Position numbers and translations under genes: made by a program. 64,000 nt of DNA, from positions 528,604 to 592,603 of the forward strand of contig CAWBMS010000008.1 of NCBI GenBank assembly GCA_963790045.1, read 5' to 3'. The notes below the pieces were generated by a model. That model saw nothing but the letters and a program-made list of their open reading frames with translations. It did no database searches and had not been told where the DNA came from. Below, in pieces: positions 31,599 through 40,529 of this stretch. Numbering within the stretch: the first letter of the stretch is position 1; each line of letters begins with the position of its first letter. Source of the DNA: DATKMP01 sp963790045. Lineage in GTDB: Bacteria > Bacteroidota > Ignavibacteria > UBA10030.

Positions 31599-33344
31599 CT
31601 CGAAGCGGATGCGATTGCTTTGGAAAGAATGCTATCAAATATTTTCACCTTGTATTTTTTCTTTAACCCGGCATCGACTTCATCTGCAATTTGTTGACGA
31701 TTATAATTTTTGAACTCTTCTTCAATTTTTTCACCTTTTACTTCGTCATATGTAAGCTGCTTTTCCGGATCGATTCGAAAGCATTTAATAACTGCAAACT
31801 GTTTTCCATTTGTAGAATCGTCATATTCTATTGGTCCGGCGGATTCATTTAAACTCAAGTTAAATGACGCCTTCGCTAAATAGTCTCCGCCTGGAGTCCG
31901 ATAAGTCTTAAGCGATCCGTCGCGTTCACGAATGAATATTTTAATCCACCATTTAGGTGTTACCTTTTCAAATGGAGTTCCTTTTTGAATTTCATTTATA
32001 TCTGCAGCCGCATTTATACTATCCGAATAGATCCTTGCATATATGAACACTTTCTTTAGTTGATAAAATATTGGGTCTTTATGATCTTCATAAAATTTAT
32101 ATAATGTTTCCGGAGAGTCTTTTGGTATGCTACCTTCAATAACTGCCTGATTGTACAAATTTTTAAGACTGTTTTCAATAACGGGATTTTGTACATACGG
32201 ATCTAATAATTTTTTTTCCAATCCGAGCTTCTTTGCAGCCAGAACAACACTATTATCATATAAAGCTTCTAATATAAAATCTTTAGCACTGACGGAGTTT
32301 AGTACATTGTGTGGATTCATATAGACAACTTCTTCCAGCAACCTGAGATATTCTTTCAAATCGACCTTACCATTATTGTACGAAAGTATTTCAAAATTAT
32401 GGCCATTTGAAATGGTCTTTTGAATAGTATCTTTATAAGCGCCCCCATAAAAGTTTTCATCTTCGGCCGACCATTTCGTAATTTGGTCTAATCCGCTTTG
32501 ATTCCACTTTACAGAGTTTTTATCGACAAGTCCATGTCTGAAGTCGTCATAGGCATTATTATAGGTGTCATAGAATCCTTTCTCAAGCTGCGCTACTATG
32601 TCGTCTTTCATTTCTTTAAATGGTTTCAATTTTATTTTATTAATACTTAGCACCTTTACGATGTGAAAACCATCCGCAGATTCTATAATCCGAGTGAATC
32701 CCTTATGAAGTCTAAAAATAACATCAGCCACAGGGTCCGTCATAGTTTCCGACCAAATCACCTTCCTATTGGAGTTTATCTTGAAATTCTTTAATGAATA
32801 AGACTTCGAGAAACTACTGATATCATAATTCTTACTAAGACCGATTTCTATTGCTGCTGCAATTGCTTTTAGCGAGTCAAGCTTCTCTTTCGTCGGTTGT
32901 GCGGGAGTCAACAGTATAAGATCGATACATATTATTTCTTTATCCATCTCTTGATAAACTTCGGCTGCCGTCTTTTCATTAGTATACTTTTCTACAAAAC
33001 TTTTGTCAAAGAAAGCGTTCATTAATTCATTATTAATATTACGACGGATTTTCCTCATCAACTCTTGATTCTCATTTAATCTTCTATCAAAAAAATCAAA
33101 AATTCGTAATCGATATTTTATCAGATCGTTCAAAGCATTTTTGTAACTATCGGATTTATTATGGAACCTAGTATCTGTACTTCCAGTCATATACATATTG
33201 CCTCAAGTCCTTTAGGGTTACTGAATAATTGCTATCGATGTTAGCCACCACTTTATTATCGTCAACACTATTGGATTTATCGTTTGCACTGCAAACAAAT
33301 GCATAAAATATTGTAAAAAACAACATATATTTTATCAATTTCAT
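31595..33344 (-). CDS. SurA/PpiC-type periplasmic peptidyl-prolyl isomerase, one frameshift
   Basis: Likely an exported foldase. The start at 33344 gives a signal peptide (MKLIKYMLFFTIFYAFVCSA, Cys near the end suggests a lipoprotein). VVANIDSNYSVTLKDLRQYV is the usual N-terminal pattern of SurA-like proteins. A single shift near 33185 moves to the main frame of about 520 residues. Two rotamase-like stretches are visible: VADVIFRLHKGFTRIIESADG, followed by FHIVKVL, and a weaker one with KASFNLSLNESAGPIEYD and FAVIKCFRIDPEKQLTYDEV. It is first gene of an operon with the spermidine-synthase-like and SGNH genes, suggesting that it helps fold an exported partner. I am unsure of catalytic activity. 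Confidence 0.7.
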
Positions 33345-33663
33345 AAATAGCTCCATTGCATCTCACTCATAATCTTCAATAAATTAATTAATAAAATAAA
33401 AAGAAACACAAGAGTAAAGCAGATAAATAAATATTCTTATGGCAAACCGAGGTAAATAAGAGTGGGGATTTTTTTAGATAATAAACAATATGTAACGGTT
33501 CATTCGATGGATATGCAGAAATATCGAGTATATAAAGTGTCATAGATAAAATGCAAGCGAATTTTTCAATATGAAAAAATATATTTCCAAAACTTGAAAA
33601 ATAATCGAATTTCGATTGAAAGACTGGAGTATAAAAACAAAACCCGCTTTCGTGCACATAACT

Positions 33664-33690
33664 CAAAGCCCCGGATCGACCGGGGCTTTG
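33664..33690 (-). terminator. Perfect 11-bp G+C-rich hairpin after beta-helix copy 2
   Basis: CAAAGCCCCGG (33664-33674) and CCGGGGCTTTG (33680-33690) with a 5-base loop lie 38 bases after the stop of the beta-helix gene. No T-run follows on either strand, so it is a terminator-like or mRNA-stabilising 3' structure. The rest of the spacer 33345-33727 shows no gene. Confidence 0.65.
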
Positions 33691-33727
33691 AATGTAACAA
33701 GTAAGTATTTAGAAATATCAATACTTT

Positions 33728-35485
33728 TTATTTCATCAAGGTCATTTTCTTAGAAATAACACTGCTTCCTGACCTTAGCTCATAGATGTAAACACCGCTT
33801 GCCAAGTTAGAGGCATTGAAATTGACGTTATAGGTGGTGTTTGCTGCCTGGTAACCGTTTACCAATGAAGCAACTTCCTGACCTAGCACATTATAGACCT
33901 TCAATGTAACATTTCCAGAATTAGCAAGTGTATAGCTGATTCTTGTGCTTGGGTTAAACGGATTCGGATAGTTCTGATTCAATTTGAGACTCAGAGGAGC
34001 TTCCGATGCACGAACAGCAGTGAGTTTTCCTGTTGTCAAGACGTCCTGAAGGTGAGCAAGTTCTTTAGCTTCTTGAGCTTGCCATGCCGCATATTGAGTC
34101 GGGAACCATGCTAAATCGCCTACGGGGAACCCATTCAATCCGGCAGTCAACAAACTTGCATCTGTATAAGAAAGATTAATAGGAATCGGCCAATCAGCAT
34201 TAGAGAAATAATCTGCTTCATCATCAGCCGGTGTACGGTAAGATGCCAAAGTACCTGTGAAAGCTGTATCAACTGTAGCTATTGAATAAGTTTTCAATTT
34301 CGCAAGATTTGTCGTAAACAAAACATCTGTGTTTGCAAATTTTGGTAATGTATTTTCGATCCAACCGAGAACATTAACTTTTGGATATGTTGTATGATTC
34401 GCAATTACGGCCTGGGTTCTTGCGTTCATTTCAATCATCTGAGAAACCCAGTTAGATACATTATCGGTATTGTTACTATTCACTGTTGAGGCAATATCAG
34501 AAAGTGATGCATCCCAATACACTAAGTTCTTATCGGCATAAAAGCTTGCACCGTTAGCAAGAAAAGTAGAATCTGCTTTTATGTTAACAATACCCATCGC
34601 CAAGGAATCCACATCGACTTCGCCTGCATCTTTAGCGAAAAGAACTGGAGCAAAAGGTTGTAATTGAACATTTACAAAAATATTGTTTGTCACGCTGTAG
34701 TTCGTTTGATTGCCGCCGGAATTCATGAATACAAAACCAGAGCAATCAATGAAATCATTGTGATTGAAAATAGCTCTATTGACCTGATCACCGGGGCGTG
34801 TTTTATACAAACTTCCCTGAGTATTCACATGGGTGCAATTTTCAACACAAAGCGTATCTAGGTGATTAAAATAATCAAGAACGCCGCCGTTACGCCTGCA
34901 AGTATAACCGTCGAGATTTACAAAGTAATCATTCTTAAAGAATAATCTCATCAGGCCTGCGGGATTTATTGTACACCATAGATTATGTTCGACAATACAG
35001 TTTTCAACTTGAAGTCTATCACCAGCGCTGCCGCCAAAGAAGCCCCATCCTTCGCCGCCTGCAGAATTACCAAGTTCAATTTCGCAGTTCTTTAAAAGCA
35101 AGTCATAACCGGTGTTGATTCCTCCTGTGGTGTTACCACTCGAAACAACAGCACCTTGAAGAACCGGTGGTACATCACCTTGATTGTTTTTTAAGAGTGC
35201 ATTTGATTCGCCCATAACAATAGTTTGTTGTTTGGTTGACGATGTTGGATTATTAACAATCGAATATACTCCACCAGTTAACAGCACATATACACGAGTT
35301 GCTGGTGCATTCGAGTCTGATTCCATAAGATTATACAGAGTATTGTTTCCACCAAAAGCAGCATCATCTTTTACCCAAAGACTGTCGCCGTGTGTCTTCA
35401 AAACGTACTGTGGATCATACGATTGTGCAAACCCTAAAGATACTACAAACAACACCATACTAAAAAGTAATATCGCGCGTTTCAT
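33728..35485 (-). CDS. Secreted parallel-beta-helix-like protein with T9SS tail (copy 2)
   Basis: A 585-residue exported protein paralogous to the one at 25175-26947, sharing blocks such as FKNDYFVNLDGYTCRRNGG, VENCTHVNTQGSLY and NHNDFIDCSGFVFMN. I take the ATG at 35485 (GGAG 9 bases upstream). The signal peptide ends LGFAQ. The C-terminus has LNQNYPNPFNPSTRISYTL, VYNVLGQEVASLV and KKMTLMK, a T9SS sorting domain. It follows the TonB-dependent receptor gene by 127 bases on the same strand, so receptor and secreted protein are probably co-transcribed and may act on the same substrate. No catalytic motif is recognised. Confidence 0.8.
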   Translation of the reverse strand: MKRAILLFSMVLFVVSLGFAQSYDPQYVLKTHGDSLWVKDDAAFGGNNTLYNLMESDSNAPATRVYVLLTGGVYSIVNNPTSSTKQQTIVMGESNALLKNNQGDVPPVLQGAVVSSGNTTGGINTGYDLLLKNCEIELGNSAGGEGWGFFGGSAGDRLQVENCIVEHNLWCTINPAGLMRLFFKNDYFVNLDGYTCRRNGGVLDYFNHLDTLCVENCTHVNTQGSLYKTRPGDQVNRAIFNHNDFIDCSGFVFMNSGGNQTNYSVTNNIFVNVQLQPFAPVLFAKDAGEVDVDSLAMGIVNIKADSTFLANGASFYADKNLVYWDASLSDIASTVNSNNTDNVSNWVSQMIEMNARTQAVIANHTTYPKVNVLGWIENTLPKFANTDVLFTTNLAKLKTYSIATVDTAFTGTLASYRTPADDEADYFSNADWPIPINLSYTDASLLTAGLNGFPVGDLAWFPTQYAAWQAQEAKELAHLQDVLTTGKLTAVRASEAPLSLKLNQNYPNPFNPSTRISYTLANSGNVTLKVYNVLGQEVASLVNGYQAANTTYNVNFNASNLASGVYIYELRSGSSVISKKMTLMK

Positions 35486-35612
35486 ATTTTTAAACTCCAT
35501 TAAAAATTTGGTTTTAAAAAAAAATTGTGAATTAGTTACATACACTTTTTTCTCTGTTATATTTTCCTTTCCACCTCCTTCTGTATCAGTACAATATTAT
35601 GAGAATCGACCA

Positions 35613-38600
35613 TTAAAAAGAATATCTTAAATTCATTTCGATTGTTTTGGGCGAATATAAAACCGAAACCAGGTTTTTAGTTACCGGGGAAGTCGGAGTC
35701 AATCTGTAATCTCTATAGGAACTTATTCCATTATTAAAAATATTTATTCCGTTCAAAGCAACACTCAAACCATCAATAGGTAGATTTTGCCTGAGCGTAA
35801 AATCCCATCTATAAATATCTCCGGTATATGAAGTTTCTTCAGGCCTTGAACCAATGGAGTTTATCACATTACCGGTCATACTAAATGAGATACGGCCAGA
35901 GAATCCTTTATAGTCGATTCCAAGTGCGATATTCACCACATCGTTTGCCTGGTGAAGCAATCTTCCCTGAAACGTCGTATCAAAATTCACATAATGAAGT
36001 TGAGGCACGGGATTAGGATGATGGGGCATGGTTACATAGGTAGTATCCGTCCTACTTGAAATAATGTTATAAACTGTATTTGACCCTTCTTTTGTATAGT
36101 TTACATCTAACACCAGAGCATTAAACGGTTTAGGCAAATACCAGAAATTTGTCTGCCAATCAATTTCAACACCTCGAATAAAGCCCATGTTCGGATTATT
36201 TAAAGATAAATAAACAGGGTCTTGGAATCTTGTTTGGTAAGAAAATCTGTCCATTAAAAATGCCGAATCAGGAATAAAGGTGTCATTGGAAAACTGAGAA
36301 AGATTTCCGTAGAACATCGATGTACTATACATTTGGTTTTTTATTTCCTTATAGAATGCATCTATTGTAAACAAACCTATTGTATTATCATGGAAACTCG
36401 CAACAACATCAACGTTTTGGGCTGTAGCAGGTAGTAGGTTTGGATTTCCGGCTTCAAAATTCATATCCGGGTTGACCGCCAATTTAGGAATAATTGCCGT
36501 ATAATCAGGGCGGGAAATGCCGGTTGTATAGGCAACCCTGCCATCGGCCCAATCGGTAAATTTGTATTGAAGTTGCACACTGGGGAAAACATTTACATCT
36601 GTCCGGTCAACGTTATGGCTACTCCATGGAACGGTGTGGGCCAGAGCAGAATCATTGTCAGTAATACCGTTTCCATTTGTACAGATTGCGTCACCGTAAA
36701 CATTATGAATAACAAATGTAAAATTGGCATGGTAGTTCATATTATAGCTTTCGTAACGAGCGCCGCCAAGTACTGTCAACTTTGGTCCAATATTAAAAGT
36801 ACCCATCAAATAACCTGCTGAAAATTGTTCTGAACCGTTCCAATCGTCTTTCCATGTATCATCTTGGTTTTCTGGGAATGGCCATGCTTGTTCCGACAAT
36901 TTCAACCAGGTATCATATTTGTTCGGATCTATAACATATTTAAAGCCGCCATTTGTAAAATTATAAAAACTATTTAGGAAATATTGCCCTCTCGTAAAAT
37001 CAGTTTTCATAACCTGTGTCAATCTTAGCAAGTTTGTAGAATTGAGCGTTGGACCAGGAAAGTAAGAATTCGCAGCCGCACTTCCATACACATCCGATGG
37101 ACCATGGGCATAATTCACATCAATATTATTTTCACGTGTTGTTCTATCATACTTTCCGCCGAGTTTAAATTTTGCCGAGAACTCATCTGAAAAACTAACC
37201 GGGATCGTTACATCAAAAGACGAATTATACAAGTGCTGTTTAAATTGATTTTTAGTATCAGACACCCATCCTTGTAATGTTGAACTATCAACATCTGCCG
37301 GATTAAGATTGTTATAAATATCACACGCATTATTAAGCGTTAACCCTTGCTCTTGATAATTATACCTAACGGGTATAACCTTACCGTGAGAATCAATCCC
37401 GGAAGAACCAAAGGGATCATTGGTACCAGTCTGATTATTAAAATCCGTCCATGGATTTAATCCATGTCCAAATCTTGTATATTGTTGTGCAAAGGAGTGC
37501 GACAAGCTTGCTTCTACTTTGATGCTGCCAAAAGTATTTTCGAACTGAAGCGCATTAATCCATAAATCTTTTCCATACAACTCGCGATCTTCAGTGAAAT
37601 CTGCCGTGGTATTATCAAAACTTAATTGAACCTGGTTATGATTTTGATCCATAAGAGTACCGGCATAGGTGTTCTGGAAAGCTATTTTACCATTCGGAAG
37701 TTGATAATCCAGGATAAGACTTCCGCCGCTGGTTTTGGCGACATCGTCGTCATATTCGAAATTTGCACCACTAGTCTGGTAAACAGCCTGACCATAAGCA
37801 TCTTTAGTAGCGTTTCCTTGAGAATAATATGCTGGCGAAATGGAAGCGCTTTGGTTTCCTCCGTCAGTACGATCCATATTCCCTTGAATGAAAACACCTA
37901 ATTTATCACCAAAGAAACGATCACTGACACTTAACCAAAACTTATAATTATCTGCAACATGATCTGATTCATTGTAAGTTCCTTGAGTCAGCACATCAAA
38001 ATGAAGACCCGACTGGGCTTCTCTTAATTTTAAATTAACCACACCGCCAATTGTATTTGCATCCATATCCGGCGTAATCGCTTTTATGACTTCAATGCCG
38101 GAGAGTAAATTTGACGATATAAAACCAAGATTTGTCGAACGATTGTTCATGTCCGTTGAAGGTAGTTGAATACCATTTATAAGGACTTGATTCAATTTAG
38201 CTTCGACTCCACGGATAACGACCTGATCTCCATTCATAAGGGAAACACCGGGTAAACGGCTCAATGCAGTAGCTGCACTAGCATCGGGAAGTTCATGGAT
38301 TTTTTCAGCCGAAACGACATTGGTTATTGTATTGGAAGAAAGCTGCTGGTTGATTGCCGCATTCTGTCCTCTTGCTTGTGCAGTCACAATGACTTCTTCA
38401 CCTGTTATGGTTTCTGCGGAGAGAGAAATATTTTGTTCAATAGTTGCTCCGCCCTTTACATCAATCGAGAACTCTTTACCTTTATAACCAATATAACGAA
38501 CTATCATCGTATAGGACCCTGCGGGAACGCCGTTTAAAGTAAAAGCACCGTCAATATCCGTTGCTACACCTAAACTTGTACCTTTTAATGTTACGTTAGC

Positions 38601-38735
38601 TCCGATTAACGCATCACCTGTTGTAACATCCGTAACAACACCATGGATTCGTCCTCTATCTTGCTGAGCAAATAGACAAGAGCTGCTTAGCAATACAAGG
38701 ACAATGAACGCAAAAAAACTATTAGAACTTTTCAT
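35613..38735 (-). CDS. TonB-dependent receptor with carboxypeptidase-regulatory-like N-domain
   Basis: Outer-membrane active transporter of 1,040 residues. After a signal peptide (MKSSNSFFAFIVLVLLSSSCLFAQ) comes a CarboxypepD_reg-like domain (GRIHGVVTDVTTGDALIGAN, then GSYTMIVRYIGYKGKE). The plug domain has SAATALSRLPGVSLMNGDQV and VIRGVEAKLNQVLINGIQLP, then GIEVIKAITPDMDANTIGG. The beta-barrel ends with the aromatic residue expected (NLRYSF). This class resembles the long Xanthomonas/Caulobacter-type receptors that import glycans. With the GH10, GH3 and GH67 enzymes in the window, xylo-oligosaccharide uptake is a reasonable inference. No SusD-like partner is present. Confidence 0.9.
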   Translation of the reverse strand: MKSSNSFFAFIVLVLLSSSCLFAQQDRGRIHGVVTDVTTGDALIGANVTLKGTSLGVATDIDGAFTLNGVPAGSYTMIVRYIGYKGKEFSIDVKGGATIEQNISLSAETITGEEVIVTAQARGQNAAINQQLSSNTITNVVSAEKIHELPDASAATALSRLPGVSLMNGDQVVIRGVEAKLNQVLINGIQLPSTDMNNRSTNLGFISSNLLSGIEVIKAITPDMDANTIGGVVNLKLREAQSGLHFDVLTQGTYNESDHVADNYKFWLSVSDRFFGDKLGVFIQGNMDRTDGGNQSASISPAYYSQGNATKDAYGQAVYQTSGANFEYDDDVAKTSGGSLILDYQLPNGKIAFQNTYAGTLMDQNHNQVQLSFDNTTADFTEDRELYGKDLWINALQFENTFGSIKVEASLSHSFAQQYTRFGHGLNPWTDFNNQTGTNDPFGSSGIDSHGKVIPVRYNYQEQGLTLNNACDIYNNLNPADVDSSTLQGWVSDTKNQFKQHLYNSSFDVTIPVSFSDEFSAKFKLGGKYDRTTRENNIDVNYAHGPSDVYGSAAANSYFPGPTLNSTNLLRLTQVMKTDFTRGQYFLNSFYNFTNGGFKYVIDPNKYDTWLKLSEQAWPFPENQDDTWKDDWNGSEQFSAGYLMGTFNIGPKLTVLGGARYESYNMNYHANFTFVIHNVYGDAICTNGNGITDNDSALAHTVPWSSHNVDRTDVNVFPSVQLQYKFTDWADGRVAYTTGISRPDYTAIIPKLAVNPDMNFEAGNPNLLPATAQNVDVVASFHDNTIGLFTIDAFYKEIKNQMYSTSMFYGNLSQFSNDTFIPDSAFLMDRFSYQTRFQDPVYLSLNNPNMGFIRGVEIDWQTNFWYLPKPFNALVLDVNYTKEGSNTVYNIISSRTDTTYVTMPHHPNPVPQLHYVNFDTTFQGRLLHQANDVVNIALGIDYKGFSGRISFSMTGNVINSIGSRPEETSYTGDIYRWDFTLRQNLPIDGLSVALNGINIFNNGISSYRDYRLTPTSPVTKNLVSVLYSPKTIEMNLRYSF

Positions 38736-38916
38736 GTTTGACTCTCACTATATTAGTTATTAAATGACGACTTTATAACAAATATCGCTATGCTAATTAT
38801 TTATATTTTTGTAAAGATGTACCGCAACTTTATAGGCTCTCACAAAGAGAATTCATTTATACTTAATTTCTTTCTACAAATAGAAACGACAAAATTAATG
38901 TATTTGAATCGTTCCA

Positions 38917-38945
38917 ATTATAATTAATTCTATTTAACAAAGCAA
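38917..38945 (-). promoter_or_regulatory. Promoter in element copy A, upstream of the TonB-dependent receptor
   Basis: On the minus strand TTGCTT (38945-38940), a 17-base spacer and TATAAT (38922-38917). An A-rich tract (AAAAAAAAATAAAAAAAA-type, 38948-38965) lies just upstream and could act as an UP element. It would give a 5' leader of about 170 bases before the receptor start at 38735. An almost identical promoter lies in copy B. Confidence 0.6.
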
Positions 38946-39116
38946 GTTTTTTTTATTTTTTTTTTGCCGACGATCCAAATGCGGCTCCGAGGAGTTTACA
39001 TTAAATCTTCCGTTAATAGCTGCCATAAAAAAATGATGCGGACAACCTGCCTGTACGCTACGAATCTTGCAACATTGTCTCCGATTAAAAAATAGAACGA
39101 TGAGACATTGCAACAT
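38934..39116 (-). CDS. Putative short Cys-rich peptide gene (element copy A)
   Basis: A 60-codon frame with the stretch CCKIRSVQAGCPHHFF, then HLDRRQKK near its end. The stretch aligns with CNIRIAQVSCPHYCF encoded in copy B (about 39416-39466), while surrounding DNA is also similar. In copy A a competing frame starting at the ATG at 39133 has the better ribosome-binding site (GAGGA), so which frame is used, or whether the conserved unit is an RNA, is not settled. It could be a leader peptide for the receptor operon. I know of no named family that I can assign with certainty. Confidence 0.35.
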   Translation of the reverse strand: MLQCLIVLFFNRRQCCKIRSVQAGCPHHFFMAAINGRFNVNSSEPHLDRRQKKNKKNLLC

Positions 39117-39255
39117 CCGTGCATTAACTTCATTATATGTTCCTCAAAAAATCTACCGTAACAAACAGGATGTTCATAAGAATCTATTTATCCAATTTAA
39201 CTCTTTAAAAATCTTGTAATTTTATAAACAGCCAAATCATCTTACTCGAACCGAC

Positions 39256-39520
39256 GAAATTATAATTAAATCTGTTTAACAAAGCAAGAGTTTTTTTTAT
39301 TTTTTTCATCGACCGTCCAAGTGCAACTCCGGAAGCTTATTTCACATCATCACAACAAAGTGCGACAATGTTATTAATCTTCTCTTTTTTTGTCTGTCGT
39401 CAATTGCCAATATCACAAGGGAAAACAATAATGCGGACAACTTACTTGTGCGATACGAATATTACAGTCATATACCCGATTAGAAAAAAAACGATTCCCG
39501 CAGAGCAAGTGTTAAACTGC
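39256..39520 (-). repeat. Element copy B: diverged direct repeat of 38917-39110
   Basis: Copy B repeats the layout of copy A: a Cys-rich coding stretch (CNIRIAQVSCPHYCF, ending at a TGA near 39416), a conserved segment resembling GAG..GCA.TTGGA..GTCG, an A-rich tract, and a promoter TTGCTT-N17-TATAAT at 39287-39259. In B the frame lacks an ATG (a TTG is available) and stops just after the motif. The two copies are about 340 bases apart in tandem, in a gene-poor 850-base region upstream of the receptor. Confidence 0.6.
39259..39287 (-). promoter_or_regulatory. Promoter in element copy B
   Basis: TTGCTT (39287-39282), 17-base spacer, TATAAT (39264-39259) on the minus strand, in the same sequence context as the copy A promoter. 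It would transcribe the copy A peptide region and continue toward the receptor gene. Confidence 0.55.
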
Positions 39521-39590
39521 TGACAAAGTTTTGACTAAAACGATGAAAGAACTTGGATTTTAAAAATTTTCTTTTTCTATTAATCTTATC

Positions 39591-39965
39591 ATGAAAAAAT
39601 ATTTCATGTACGTTTTTGTGCATCGATCGCCTTTTTCCACTTTATCAACGCAATCAACAAAACAACAGATGGACAGCATTCAAACCTTGGCAAATGAAAA
39701 TTACATGTCGATGCTGGCGCAACTGCATATCGATTCGTTGCGGCAAATCCTTCCGGAAATCCAAAGACGCCTGATGCCGCTAACACCGACGAAGCAAAAG
39801 CATCTCCGAACTGCTTCGAAAGAAAGGATTGGGAACAACTATTTTTCCACCTATGCAACTTCTTTGACCGATGGTGAAATTGCTTTTCGCCAACATAAAA
39901 GGAGGACATCCTACAGAACCGAATTGACCAGCATTTTTAAGTATGCCGACAAATATATAAGATAG
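39591..39965 (+). pseudogene. Remnant of an acetylxylan/glucuronoyl-esterase-like gene
   Basis: The frame from the ATG at 39591 includes NYMSMLAQLHIDSLR. The next bases, read one frame over, give NPSGNPKTPDAANTDEAKAS. Together these resemble the N-terminal region of bacterial esterases with LR.G.SGNP.APN.ANYDEAKANPYP (family knowledge, from memory). After that no homologous sequence is readable, and the frame ends at 39965. It looks like the 5' stub of an exported hydrolase gene that would fit a xylan locus. The call rests on a short motif only. Confidence 0.35.
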
Positions 39966-40048
39966 GAACGCCTTACATAAAAATTATGCAAGTGATTTCT
40001 TTTAATGTCTAAGCTATGGGAAAAAGTTATGACGAGGAAATAATGTTG

Positions 40049-40121
<73 letters not shown>

Positions 40122-40136
40122 AAGCATTCACGTTAG

Positions 40137-40209
40137 AGCGGGAGACGGGACTCGAACCCGCGACCAACAGCTTGGAAGGCTGTGACTCTACCAACTGAGT
40201 TACTCCCGC
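40137..40209 (-). tRNA. tRNA-Gly (anticodon UCC)
   Basis: Acceptor GCGGGAG/CTCCCGC, D-arm AACTCAGTTGGTAGAGT, anticodon arm ACAGC-CTTCCAA-GCTGT with TCC, T-arm CGCGGGTTCGAGTCCCG, U at the discriminator position as usual for glycine. CCA is not encoded. Confidence 0.96.
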
Positions 40210-40216
40210 AAGCGAC

Positions 40217-40302
40217 TGGTGGGCAGAGGAGGATTTGAACCTTCGAAGGCGTGAGCCGTCAGATTTACAGTCTGATGCGTTTGACCACTTCGCTACCTGC
40301 CC
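40217..40302 (-). tRNA. tRNA-Tyr (anticodon GUA)
   Basis: Class II tRNA with a long variable arm. The 5' end is GGGCAGGTAGCGAAGTGG, the anticodon loop CTGTAAA has GTA, and the 3' end TCTGCCCACCA includes an encoded CCA and A at the discriminator position. It has one U:G pair in the acceptor stem. Confidence 0.95.
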
Positions 40303-40330
40303 ATCATTGTAAAGAACATTCGACCATTTG

Positions 40331-40403
40331 AGCTGGCTATCGGACTCGAACCGATGACCTGCTGATTACAAATCAGCTGCTCTACCAGCTGAGCTACGCC
40401 AGC
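40331..40403 (-). tRNA. tRNA-Thr (anticodon UGU)
   Basis: D-arm AGCTCAGCTGGTAGAGC, anticodon arm CTGATTTGTAATCAG with TGT, T-arm ATCGGTTCGAGTCCGAT. The acceptor pair 7:66 is G:A, a mismatch that may be a sequencing error. It is first of the cluster Thr-Tyr-Gly-Thr, the same order as thrU-tyrU-glyT-thrT of E. coli. Confidence 0.94.
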
Positions 40404-40482
40404 ATTATAAACAATGGATTGACCGCCATCTCTCCCTTTGATCAGAAGATTTGCACGCTGATCTCTCCAAATCGGTAAACTT

Positions 40483-40512
40483 TAAATAGCGAAAAAATTC
40501 CTTCAGAGTCAA
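40483..40512 (-). promoter_or_regulatory. Probable promoter of the tRNA cluster
   Basis: On the minus strand TTGACT (40512-40507), 18-base spacer and TATTTA (40488-40483), about 80 bases before the first tRNA. The match is moderate, but no better candidate lies between the DUF2723 gene and the cluster. Confidence 0.4.
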
Positions 40513-40529
40513 CGGGAAAGTATTGAAAA

